DNA of 64,000 bases. Source: Mycobacterium ahvazicum. Its GTDB lineage: Bacteria; Actinomycetota; Actinomycetes; Mycobacteriales; Mycobacteriaceae. Position numbers and translations under genes: made by a program. Below, piece by piece: positions 47,701 through 55,600 of the stretch (within the stretch, counting starts at the first letter, position 1; each line of letters starts with the position of its first letter). Location: positions 1,240,001-1,304,000 of the forward strand of contig NZ_FXEG02000002.1 of the NCBI RefSeq assembly GCF_900176255.2. The letters are read 5' to 3'. The notes below the pieces were generated by a model. It was not told the DNA's origin, did no database searches, and saw nothing but the letters and a program-made list of their open reading frames with translations.

Positions 47701-49160
47701 ACCCGACCGTAGCATTTCCAAGCCGGGTCGTCTGGGCGCGGTTCTACCGTGACGCCCCCACCGATGGTGCCGTGGAGGTCGAAGCCCGTTTCGTCGGTTT
47801 CGACGACGACGATGGCCGCTTGCCGGTTATCGATCTGTGGTTGAGCGCCGGGGGCAAGCCGTGGGCCTACATTCGGCTCGTCGAAATCCTGTTGTCCAAG
47901 GGACCGCTCGCCCAGGCCGGCGGCTTGAAGCGCCGCGCGTTCCTGGCCGAACGCCGGGCGGTGCCCGCGATGTCGCTAAGCGAGCGGCTCGACGAGGGCG
48001 TGGTCACGCTCGATTCGGTCCGCGCGGCAACGCTGGACTGGTTCAAGGGCACCCTGCACGCGGTGTATTGCACCGACAGCCAAGGGGATTCGCTGCTCGT
48101 CGACATCGCGGCGAAAGAAGCGGTCGCCGATGCCGCCCACAACGCCATCCACCCCGGCCAGGTTCTGGTTGCCGGAAGCCAGGTGAGCTGCCCGGCGCTG
48201 CCGCTGGAGCGCATCCGGATCGAGATCGAGCAACCGCGCCAGCGGGTGTGTCGCGCCAGTGCGTCGTTGCAGACGGATTGGCGACCGGTGCGCGACTGGT
48301 GGGCCGCCACGCTCGGGATGCAGCGCGACGGTTTCGCAGATGTGCTGCACGGGGCCCTGCTGTCGCGCTATGTCCGGCATGTCATCGTCGCGGACCCACC
48401 GTCGATGGCGGCGATTCAGGGTCGCCCGGTCCTGCTGCTGGGCAACCACCAGGTGCAGATCGAATCGCTGTTGGGCACCACCATCGCGTCATGGCTGACC
48501 GGCACGCAAGTGGTGCCGATCGCGCATGCCAAACACGAAAACCGTTGGATCGGTGAGCTGTTGCGGCTGCTCGACGCGGTAGCGGGCAGGCAACTGCGCA
48601 CCATCCGGTATTTCGATCAGCAAAACCCCCAGCAGTTCCTGCACCTGGTCGAGGAAATCAAGCGCGATATCGACGCCCACGCCGTGTCGACGATGGTGCA
48701 CGCCGACGGGACTCGCCAGGTCCACTCCGGTCAGCGCGTCGAGCGGCTGACTTCCACCCTGCTGGACATGGCGATCGAGATGTCACTGCCGATCGTGCCG
48801 GTGTACTTCGCCGGGGGCTTACCCGAGGAGCCGGTGAGTCACAAGCTCGAGGTGCCGTATCGCCAGGCCGCGCAGGACTACATCTTCGGCCGACCGATCA
48901 TGCCCGAGGAGCTGATTGCATCGCCGTACGCGCACCGGCGACGTCTCGTCATCGATGCCATCAACGAACTCGCTCCGTTCAGCGATGCGCCCAATCCGCC
49001 AAACCTGGCCGTGGAGAACCGAATTGCGGCCGCCGCCCCCGGTGCGTCGCCCCTGGAGTCGGTATGGGCCTGCATCGAGGACGCCCTGGATTCCGTCGGC
49101 GTGAATTGGCGCGACATGATCAGCACCGAACAATGGACGGCGGCACTGGCGCGTCAGTGA
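41772..49160 (+). CDS. pfaC: PfaC-like megasynthase: KS-CLF-DH-DH-DH'-acyltransferase
   Basis: 2462 residues. KS with Cys183 (DAACASSL) and His318 (ECHATGTARGD). A KS-like chain length factor about 455-800 whose Cys is replaced (SREELSGTTAL, Glu617). Linker. Two FabA-type double-hotdog dehydratases, each an inactive half (WYLDQGRMPAGVM near 1020; WYFAVNGTPTMPN near 1432) followed by an active half (GHFKNDPCMPG, His1232; AHFYQDPVQPG, His1625). A PKS-type DH-like domain about 1775-2050 (FHGPAFATL). A C-terminal PlsC/AGPAT-like acyltransferase with GNHQVQIES (His2226), HADGTRQ and VPVYFAGG. The AGPAT tail is known from myxobacterial Pfa3, where it releases the chain. I see no AT domain between CLF and DH. 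TTG start with GGAG 5 bases upstream, 26 bp after the pfaA-like gene. The 3' end overlaps the permease gene by 7 bases. Confidence 0.92.
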   Translation: MKFEPIAIVGQGCVLPGGLSPDGLWDTVRAGRDALGSAPPGYWGVSAEHILRDPKNSAFLDHTWSDRGGYVRGFDQAFAPRDLLLDAAALDGLDPLYLWAIEAARQAIAGAGWRAGEVPGSAGVVLGNLSYPTKTMTDLAEKVWRGTAHRIDWRNRFMSGLPAHLIANALGLTGGATALDAACASSLYAIKLACDRLHDRTADVMLAGGVNGASDLLLHVGFSALQALSRSGRSRPFHQDADGLVPAEGAAILVLRRLEDAIADGDTILGVIRAVGLGNDGRGRGLLVPSQEGQERAMRLAYEMAELEPQDISLIECHATGTARGDLTELMSMARIFDGMTNVPIGSLKSNLGHSITASGAAGAIKVLAAMRARIRPPTLHVDDPLPFIADSPFRLLTEAETWHCVGPRRAAINNFGFGGNNAHLLLEEWVQPANKHLARPQWPVTVTGADADIAIVGLGLLVGDGHETLSVADHLVKNQPIPRRDDSGAVRARMSEVCLDLTQTRFPPTDLKQTLPQQIALLGAAMNVGGLIKDLPPDTTSVIVGMGCDAEVTRLGVRWRLAGEIDDPDLLAPARDAVAQGWTAAGVVGAMPNVVANRLNSQFDLRGPSFTVSREELSGTTALEMAARALRAGEIDAAVVGAVDLSCEPVHEAAARELLGSGEQISGDAAVVLVLKRADDAHRDEDTVLATVSAGRGPSGDCLRLGTAPGATDLSPLLGHAHAASGLLHVAAGVIYGFLGVRPDGTQWSSRRREVAIALDALAGQEQQIVLVATPVDQHDASALDAHRTETGSGSGKSTWLRFPGHLPDVLLPKNVVDVEQDSRFITSRGEQRMATHLPVPPVLPKAQQALVRVPLGAALTARTPPEPLTVVYDRGTHPAATGDSVRNGSGHNDSTSTARNGDTVSKPLAPKEIDKPPLAGACRAVQPVRPAEKHVPAPTPKRAPVGLALDKDGLRVHASGKISDIYGQAFTVQDNYLRQVRMPEPPLLLADRLLGIDAEPGRNGTGTLWTETDVTSDAWYLDQGRMPAGVMIEAGQADLMLISWMGADFANKGDRVYRLLGCEVTYLGGLPEIGDTLRFDIHVDGHARQGDIRIFFFHYDCAIDGVERMSMRNGQAGFFSDEELASSGGILWRPEDETVDGPMEPAPSPTSRTSLSRADLEAMSGGEIWRTFGQGFERAASHTRTPSIGGGDMLFVDEVVQLDLSGGPWGRGYLRAAAHIDPEKWYFAGHFKNDPCMPGTLMFEATMQTMAIYMTALGMTLECDGWRFEPVPFETYKLSCRGQVTPQSRELVYEVFVREVLAGPEPTLFADLLCTVDGLPAFHCRRMGLKLSPGWPMDLGAKELVGHVEPKPVAEVDGFAFDYQAMLASAIAKPSLAFGPLFEKFDSHRKVARLPGPPYHFMSRVTELVGETGVVKAGAEVVVEYEVPSDAWYFAVNGTPTMPNAVLMEVALQPCGWLASYVGCPLNSEKDLYFRNLDGTGRQHREVTPSTGTLRTKVCLKSIAQAGGTIIVTFDGQIHADEGPVYTFDTVFGYFGREALQQQVGLPVTDEQRAVAQRPCDAPVIDLCARPHEFFGPGARLADPMLLMIDRVTGRWPTDGEAGLGRWRAVKDVDPAEWYFKAHFYQDPVQPGSLGIEMMLQLLQFAMLDHGLGTEAGPSARFEPVALGDAITWRYRGQIVPTNKQISSELEITRIARDEGDVPGILAVADASLWVDGKRIYSATNLGMRITRHVPQGQSEPQLGSSTTSPTLPATATVPTSATAQATTVETTIDPAADSWITDHCPTYVIPSLPMMSVLDLLAQAVSRAAGTAKVVEVTDLRVVRWIIVDSPKRLRAIVVPVGPGRFEGRLEVWRDAPKAALSRWETHAHATIVTAEQYAGEPATPAELTGAVPFATPYATSAVFHGPAFATLTDGARIARNGSSGTLAVELCKVPAGLQQPGLLDGALHIVPHAAMSVWTTDSCAVESYADAADPTVAFPSRVVWARFYRDAPTDGAVEVEARFVGFDDDDGRLPVIDLWLSAGGKPWAYIRLVEILLSKGPLAQAGGLKRRAFLAERRAVPAMSLSERLDEGVVTLDSVRAATLDWFKGTLHAVYCTDSQGDSLLVDIAAKEAVADAAHNAIHPGQVLVAGSQVSCPALPLERIRIEIEQPRQRVCRASASLQTDWRPVRDWWAATLGMQRDGFADVLHGALLSRYVRHVIVADPPSMAAIQGRPVLLLGNHQVQIESLLGTTIASWLTGTQVVPIAHAKHENRWIGELLRLLDAVAGRQLRTIRYFDQQNPQQFLHLVEEIKRDIDAHAVSTMVHADGTRQVHSGQRVERLTSTLLDMAIEMSLPIVPVYFAGGLPEEPVSHKLEVPYRQAAQDYIFGRPIMPEELIASPYAHRRRLVIDAINELAPFSDAPNPPNLAVENRIAAAAPGASPLESVWACIEDALDSVGVNWRDMISTEQWTAALARQ

Positions 49161-50323
49161 TGGTGACCGTCGGCCGCTTCCGGGGAGCCGCCCATCATCC
49201 GTACCATCGGCATTCCTCCGGACGTGACGAACCGGACGATCAGCACCGCTGCGACGACGAGAAAGACGATGTTGAGCCAGCTGGTGTAGTTCCACGAGAT
49301 CGACGCTTCCATCACCGTGGCGGTGCGCCCGGCCGGAATGAGATTCGTTGTGCCGAACAGTAATTCGACGAGATACCCGGCCCCGACCATTGAGGCGTAG
49401 AAGGTGCCGAGCAAGGTCAGCATCATCGCGGTGCCGTAGTACTTCCGGTAGATGTTCAAGATCGGCAGGATCAACAGGTCGGCGTAGATGAAGGCGATGA
49501 CGCCGCCGAAGCTGATGCCGCCGTTCCACAGCACCGCTGCCAACGGCACGTTGCCGATCGAGCACACGAAGGACACCATCGCCACGATCGGCCCGACGAT
49601 CGGGCCCCACACCGCGGCCCAGCCGGGGTCGTCAGCCAAGAAGAAACCCCGCCAGAAGGTTTCGGGCACCCACGCCGCGATGGCGCCGGCGATCAACAGG
49701 CCCAGCACCAGGTCCCGCAGGATCGCCAGCCATTCCATGACAAACACGTGCGACACCGACGTGAAGCCTTCTGCGGAAAACAGGCGCTGGGCAAATGAAC
49801 CGTCCCTCTTGACGGACATGTCCATGGCGGCATGTCCTTCCATCGATCCGGCGATGCCCCGGTCGGCCTGCTCGCGCGCGGCGTCGACGAGGCGGGACCG
49901 GACGAACAGCCGGAACAAGACGGCCAGGATGATGATCATCAGCGGGCCGCCGACGAACTCGGCGGCGGCGAACTGCCAGCCCATCAGCAGCGCCAGGATG
50001 ATGCCCAACTCGACGACCAGGTTGGTGGAGCCGATCTCGAACGCCATGGCCGCGGTGAAATGCGCACCCTTGCGGAACAACGACCGGGCCAGGGCGACCG
50101 CCGCATACGAGCACGACGACGATGCCGCCCCGAGGCCGGCCGCTACCGCCAGGGTGCGCGGACGATCGTCGCCCAGCAGCGCCACGATCGTCGAGCGCCG
50201 CACCACCGCCTGCACCACCGCGGACAGCACGAAGCCGAGAATCAGCGCCCATAAGATTTCCCAGGTCATCGACCCGGCCAGCGCCAGGGCATGCTCGATT
50301 GCTGCCAGCGCCTTGCCTGTCAT
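49154..50323 (-). CDS. Permease of the DUF318/ArsP-YraQ family (probably Rv2963-type)
   Basis: 389 residues with about ten hydrophobic segments in two halves joined by a polar loop (FVRSRLVDAAREQADRG to VKRDGSFAQRLF). Typical motifs of the family: AAGLGAASSSCSYAAVALARSLFRKGAHFTAAMAFEIGSTN in the first half and VCSIGNVPLAAVLWNGGISFGG in the second; SCSY and SIGNVPLA are the signature repeats. The C-terminus is His-rich (DGHHH), which hints at metal binding. Members export organoarsenicals or are uncharacterised. I prefer the ATG at 50323 over a start at 50365 because AGAGGAAG precedes it. A 9-bp inverted repeat lies upstream. Confidence 0.85.
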   Translation of the reverse strand: MTGKALAAIEHALALAGSMTWEILWALILGFVLSAVVQAVVRRSTIVALLGDDRPRTLAVAAGLGAASSSCSYAAVALARSLFRKGAHFTAAMAFEIGSTNLVVELGIILALLMGWQFAAAEFVGGPLMIIILAVLFRLFVRSRLVDAAREQADRGIAGSMEGHAAMDMSVKRDGSFAQRLFSAEGFTSVSHVFVMEWLAILRDLVLGLLIAGAIAAWVPETFWRGFFLADDPGWAAVWGPIVGPIVAMVSFVCSIGNVPLAAVLWNGGISFGGVIAFIYADLLILPILNIYRKYYGTAMMLTLLGTFYASMVGAGYLVELLFGTTNLIPAGRTATVMEASISWNYTSWLNIVFLVVAAVLIVRFVTSGGMPMVRMMGGSPEAADGHHH

Positions 50324-50879
50324 GGGCCGCTTCCTCTCTTCGGTGCTCTCCTCGGTGTCGATCATCGCGTATGCGCCGGCGCCGTGCAGTGGCTATTTGT
50401 GGGACCAGCGTGCCGGTCGCCCGGCGATATTGGCTGGTCAACGATATCGCCGATTCGCCAACGTGGCCGCGAGAGAACGGGTAGGTTCCTCGCGTGGAGG
50501 TGGTGATGACCGCGGGCGCTCGCTCATGTCGGCTCAGCGCGACCACGGCGCCACACCGGGCGCCGGAAAAGCGCGGGCAGGCTGGATCGTCGCTGAACCG
50601 CGCGGCGGTACACTTCGTCGCACAGAGGGTGGAGCCGATCGTCGGAGTGCAAGTCGGCACGGTCGCGAAAGCCATGTGCTCACGCACTGGAGTAGCCGCC
50701 GCCGATGAACCCGCGGACACCCGCCTCACCTTTGAAGTCTTCTCATCCAGGGTGGTGCTGCACAGATAGAAGTTCCTATCGGTTAGTGGCATGGGGTGGT
50801 GCCGCGAAAAACCAAGCCGCTGCATCCCGTGGGGGACGTGATGCGCACCGATATTTTGAAGAATCAGAAGGGTAGCGTT
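50324..50879. other. Divergent non-coding region between the permease and the FAAL gene
   Basis: 556 bp. The half near the permease holds the inverted repeat at 50422-50452. The rest has short open frames on both strands (for example + 50494-50769) that match no family I recognise and lack good start signals. The end carries AAGGG 7 bases before the FAAL ATG. It probably contains the promoters of both genes. Confidence 0.6.
50422..50452. promoter_or_regulatory. 9-bp inverted repeat upstream of the permease, operator candidate
   Basis: CGGCGATAT (50422-50430) and ATATCGCCG (50444-50452) are perfect inverted arms separated by 13 bases, centred about 115 bp upstream of the permease start. ATAT-containing palindromes like this suit ArsR/SmtB-type metal sensors, but no such gene is in the window, so this is a proposal only. 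Confidence 0.5.
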
Positions 50880-52619
50880 ATGTCCGTTATCGAGTCCTCC
50901 ATCCCCGCAGTGCTGAGCGACAATGCGCGCCGGCAACCCAATGACACGGCATTCACGTTCATCGACTACGACGTCGATCCCAAAGGCTTCGCAGAGAGCC
51001 TGACCTGGTCGCAGCTGCGCCGACGCGCATTGACCGTTGCCGCGGAGCTGCGGCGTTGCGGGACGACCGGCGATCGAGTGGCGATATTGGCCCCGCAGAG
51101 TCTCGACTACGTCGTCGGTTTTCTCGGGGCGTTAGAGGCGGGTTTCATCGCGGTTCCGCTGTCGGTCCCGCAATTCGGCGCCCACGACAGCCGCATTTCG
51201 TCGGCACTACAGGATTGCACTCCCGCCGCCATTATCACGACGTCCGCCGCCGTTGATGGGGTCGTCAAGTATGCGGAATCGCACGGCGGATCGGTCGCGC
51301 CGACGGTCCTTGAAATTGACTCTCTCGACTATTACTCCGCCGGGGAATTGACGGCGGAATACGAGCATCCGAAGGAAGCGTATCTGCAGTACACGTCGGG
51401 GTCGACGGGCCAGCCCGCCGGTGTCGTAATCACCCACGAGAACGTGGTGACGAATTGCCAGCAGCTCGAGTCGGGCCTGTTCGACGTTTCCGGGCCGCCC
51501 GAAACGCTGGTGTCGTGGCTGCCCTTCTACCACGACATGGGGCTCATCCAGGGAATCTGCTACCCCATCGTGTGGGGCCTGCCCGCGGTGCTGACCAGTC
51601 CGATCGCGTTCCTGATCGAGCCGGCCCGCTGGATGCGGCTGCTGGCGAGCAACCCCCGGCCGTTCTCCGGCGGACCGAACTTCGCCTTCGATCTGGCGGT
51701 GCGCCGGATTTCGGACGACGACATGGCCGGGCTCGACCTGAGCGGCGTGGTGGGCCTGGCCAATGGCAGTGAACGCGTGCAGCCGGCATCGATCACCCGC
51801 TTCATGGAGCGGTTCTCCCAATATGGCCTCCCCGAGCCGGCCATCCGGCCGTCCTATGGCCTGGCCGAGGCGACGCTGTACGTCGCCAGTGCGAAGACGG
51901 GACAGGCGCCCAAATCAGTGCGCTTTCAGTACGAGCAGCTGTCGGGGGGTCAGGCCACGCCCTGCACCGAGGCGGAGGGCGGCAGCGATCTGATCAGCTA
52001 CGGCGCCATGAAGTCGCCGCTGGTGCGAATCGTCAACCCCGACACCAAGACCGAGACGGCGCCCGGCGTCATCGGAGAGATCTGGGCGCACGGCCGCAAC
52101 ATCGGCAACGGGTACTGGCGCAACCCGGAGCGGACCAAGCGCACGTTCGGTGCCCGGATCACCCACCCCTCCGCGGGCACACCCGAGGGGCCCTGGCTGC
52201 GGACCGGCGACCTGGGGTTCATCTCCGACGGCGAACTGTTCATCATGGGCCGGCTGAAGGATCTGCTCATCGTGGACGGCCGTAACCACTACCCGGACGA
52301 CATCGAATCGACGATCGGGCAGATCACCAAGGGCCGGGTGGCGGCGATTTCGGTTGCCAACGACACCAGCGAGCAGCTTGTCGCCATCGCCGAGGTCAAG
52401 AACAAGGCCGGCTCCGACGAGGACGCTCAACAGAAGCTCCGCTCGATCAGGCGCGATGTCGCCGCGGCGATTTCGAGTGCGCACGGTGTGCGTATTGCCG
52501 ATCTCGTGCTGGTGGCGCCGGGTTCGCTTCCACTCACGACGAGCGGCAAGGTGCGCCGGTCGACGTGCGTCGAGTCCTACCGGCTCGAGGAGGTTGAACG
52601 TTTGGACGTTTCGGCGTGA
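50880..52619 (+). CDS. Long-chain fatty acyl-AMP ligase (FAAL, FadD-type)
   Basis: 579 residues, the usual length of mycobacterial FAALs such as FadD26/FadD28. It activates a fatty acid as acyl-AMP and hands it to an ACP rather than CoA. Motifs: YLQYTSGSTGQPAGVVITHENV (P-loop-like, from about residue 168), LVSWLPFYHDMGLIQG, SYGLAEATLYVAS, WLRTGDLGF and a C-terminal RSTCVESY. The ATG at 50880 follows AAGGG by 7 bases; the frame upstream is not conserved in character. Its stop overlaps the PKS start (GTGA), so it should load the N-terminal ACP of that PKS. Which acid it uses, possibly the Pfa product, is inference. Confidence 0.94.
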   Translation: MSVIESSIPAVLSDNARRQPNDTAFTFIDYDVDPKGFAESLTWSQLRRRALTVAAELRRCGTTGDRVAILAPQSLDYVVGFLGALEAGFIAVPLSVPQFGAHDSRISSALQDCTPAAIITTSAAVDGVVKYAESHGGSVAPTVLEIDSLDYYSAGELTAEYEHPKEAYLQYTSGSTGQPAGVVITHENVVTNCQQLESGLFDVSGPPETLVSWLPFYHDMGLIQGICYPIVWGLPAVLTSPIAFLIEPARWMRLLASNPRPFSGGPNFAFDLAVRRISDDDMAGLDLSGVVGLANGSERVQPASITRFMERFSQYGLPEPAIRPSYGLAEATLYVASAKTGQAPKSVRFQYEQLSGGQATPCTEAEGGSDLISYGAMKSPLVRIVNPDTKTETAPGVIGEIWAHGRNIGNGYWRNPERTKRTFGARITHPSAGTPEGPWLRTGDLGFISDGELFIMGRLKDLLIVDGRNHYPDDIESTIGQITKGRVAAISVANDTSEQLVAIAEVKNKAGSDEDAQQKLRSIRRDVAAAISSAHGVRIADLVLVAPGSLPLTTSGKVRRSTCVESYRLEEVERLDVSA

Positions 52620-55600
52620 CGTCGGCCGGTCCTGATGCGGCCGGGGGGCTCGAGCGCTGGTTGATCGACTATCTCGTCAGCGAGATCGGTTGTGATCGTG
52701 GAGAGGTCGGCCTCGATGTGGCGTTCAACGACTTGGGAGTGGGCTCGCGCGACGCGGTCGTACTCTCGGGCGAGTTGGCGACACTGGTCGGCCGGTCGGT
52801 CTCGCCGTTGGACTTCTGGCAGCACCCCACGATCAACGAATTGGTGCGGTTTCTGACCACGCCCGAGTCGGAGTCCGAGGCGCCGGCCGATTCGGAGCGT
52901 GGTTGGGCCGACGAGCCGGTTGCCGTGATCGGAGTGGGATGCCGTTTTCCCGGTGACATTTCCGGACCGGAAGCGTACTGGCGGTTCCTGTGTGAGGGGC
53001 GTTCGTCGGTAACCGAGGTGCCCGCGGACCGATGGCTGGCGTTCGACGACGGCTCACCGGAGATCACGAAGGTGCTGGCCGGTACCACCCGGTGGGCTTC
53101 GGTGTTGAGCGACGTCGAAGGTTTCGACGCCGAGTTCTTCGAGATCTCCCCGCGGGAAGCGACCGCGATGGACCCGCAGCAGCGGCTATTGCTGGAAGTG
53201 GCCTGGGAAGCGTTGGAGCATGCCGGGATTCCCGCGGAATCACTGCGTCGTTCCCAGACCGGGGTCTTCGCCGGCGCGTGTGCGACCGACTACGGGTACC
53301 TGGCCGGAACGGATCTGTCCCGGGTCGACGCGTGGAGCAACATCGGCGGCGCGCTGAGCATCATCGCCAACCGGCTGTCGTATGTTCTGGATCTTCGCGG
53401 CCCCTCGGTGTCGGTGGACACGGCCTGTTCGTCGTCGCTGGTGGCCGTGCACCTGGGATGCCAGAGCCTGCGCACCGGGGATTGCGATCTGGCCATCGCC
53501 GCGGGAGTGAACCTGCTGTTGTCGCCGGCCATCTTCCGCAGCTTCGACGGGGCCGAAGCGTTGTCACCGACCGGGCAGTGTAAATCCTTCGATGCCGACG
53601 CGAATGGATTCGTCCGCGGCGAAGGGTGCGGCGCGGTGATACTCAAGCGAGTCAGCGACGCTGTGCGCGACGGTGATCGGGTGCTGGCGGTGCTGCGTGG
53701 ATCGGCCGTCAATCAGGACGGCCGATCGAATGGGCTGATGGCACCGAACCCGGCTGCACAGATGGCGGTGCTACGCGCGGCGTGTGCCAACGCCGGCGTC
53801 GCTCCGCATCAGGTCGATTACGTCGAGACCCACGGAACCGGAACGCTTTTGGGCGATCCCATCGAGGCGCGCGCACTGGGTACGGTGCTGGGCCGCGGGC
53901 GCCCCGAAGACGGTCCGCTGCTGATCGGCGCCGTCAAATCGAACATTGGCCACCTGGAGGGCGCGGCCGGAATCGCCGGCCTGATCAAGGCGGTGCTGGC
54001 GGTACACCGCGGGCATATCCCGCCGAACCTGAACTACCAGACCCCGAACCCGCACATTCCGTTCGACCAGATGCGGCTGAAAGTCGTTGCCGAGCCTACT
54101 GATTGGCCCGACACCGGGCTGCCGCGACGGGCGGGGGTGTCGTCCTTCGGCTTCGGCGGCACCAATGCCCACGTAGTGATCGAACAGGCTCCCGAGACGG
54201 GTCCCATTGCATCCCAACCGGTTCCGGCCGTGAGCACGCTGGTGCTGTCGGGCAAGACCACCGAGCGCGTCAGTTCGCTGGCGTCGGCGTTGGCAGACTG
54301 GATGGACGGTGACGGCGCGGATGTGGCATTGCCCGATGTCGCGCACACGCTCAATCACCACCGGTCCCGGCACCCCGTGTTCGGCACCGTGTGCGCGCGC
54401 GATCGCAAGCATGCGATTGTCGGATTGCGCGCACTGGCCGACGGCACGCCGGCCGACGGTGTGGTGGCCCCACAGCAGACAACGTCGCGGCCCGGCACGG
54501 TGTTCGTGTATTCCGGGCAGGGCTCCCAGTGGGCGGGGATGGGCCGCCAGCTGCTGGCCGACGAACCGGTGTTCGCCGCGGCGATCGCCGAGTTGGAACC
54601 GATATTCGTCGCACACGCCGGGTTTTCGCTGCAGCGGGTGCTGGCCGACGGCGAGCCGGTCACCGGTATCGAGCGGATTCAGCCGCTGCTGGTGGGCGTG
54701 CAGCTGGCGCTGACGGCGTTGTGGCGCTCCTACGGCGTCGAGCCGGACGCGGTGATCGGGCATTCGATGGGCGAGGTCACCGCGGCGGTGGTCGCCGGCG
54801 CGCTGAATGTTGCCGATGGATTGCGGGTGATCGCCACCCGGTCGCGACTGATGTCGCGGCTGTCCGGCCAGGGGGCGATGGCGTTGGTGGAGTCCGACGC
54901 CGCGACCACCGAGGCGCTGCTCGCCGATTACCCGCAGGTGAGCCTCGCCGTGTACGCCTCGCCCAGTCAGACGGTGATCGCCGGCCCGCCCGATCACGTC
55001 GACGCAGTGATGGCCGTTGTGGCCGACACCGATCGGCTGGCCCGGCGCATCGAGGTCGACGTGGCCAGCCATCACCGCATCATCGAGCCGATCCTGGCCG
55101 AATTGCGTTCTGAGCTAGCCGATTTAGACCCGGATACGCCGGCCATCCCGGTGATCAGCACGACGGCCGGCCCCGGCGACGACACGCCGGCTTTTGACGC
55201 CGACCACTGGGTGGCCAACCTGCGCAACCCGGTTCGGTTCAGCCAGGCCATTGCTCATGCTGCTAGCCAAGCCGGTGGGGCCCATGCCACCTTCATCGAG
55301 ATCAGCCCACACCCGTTGCTCGCCCACGCCATCAACGACACCCTTGGCGCCGGGGACTACCGGGTCGTCAGCACCCTGCAGCGCGACACCGACGACACCC
55401 TCACGTTCCACACCAACCTGAACGCGAGCCACACCGGTCATCCGCCCCAGACCCCGCACCCGCCCGAACCGCACCCGGCTCTGCCGTCGGCGCCCTGGCA
55501 CCACACCCGCCACTGGCTCGGCGTCGCCGAGCATCATGCGCAGCTGTCGACCCGCGACTCCGAGGCAGCCGGTGGCCGAACCGTTTCCGTGCATCCCTTG

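Noticed and set aside
33417..49160. Assignment of the cluster to trehalose polyphleate (phleic acid) synthesis
   Set aside because: The known TPP locus uses a modular Pks with PapA3, PE and MmpL10, not PfaA/C/D proteins; no MmpL or PE gene is present here.
50494..50769. Possible 91-residue gene upstream of the FAAL
   Set aside because: No recognisable family, an equally long frame lies on the other strand, and no convincing start site; treated as non-coding.
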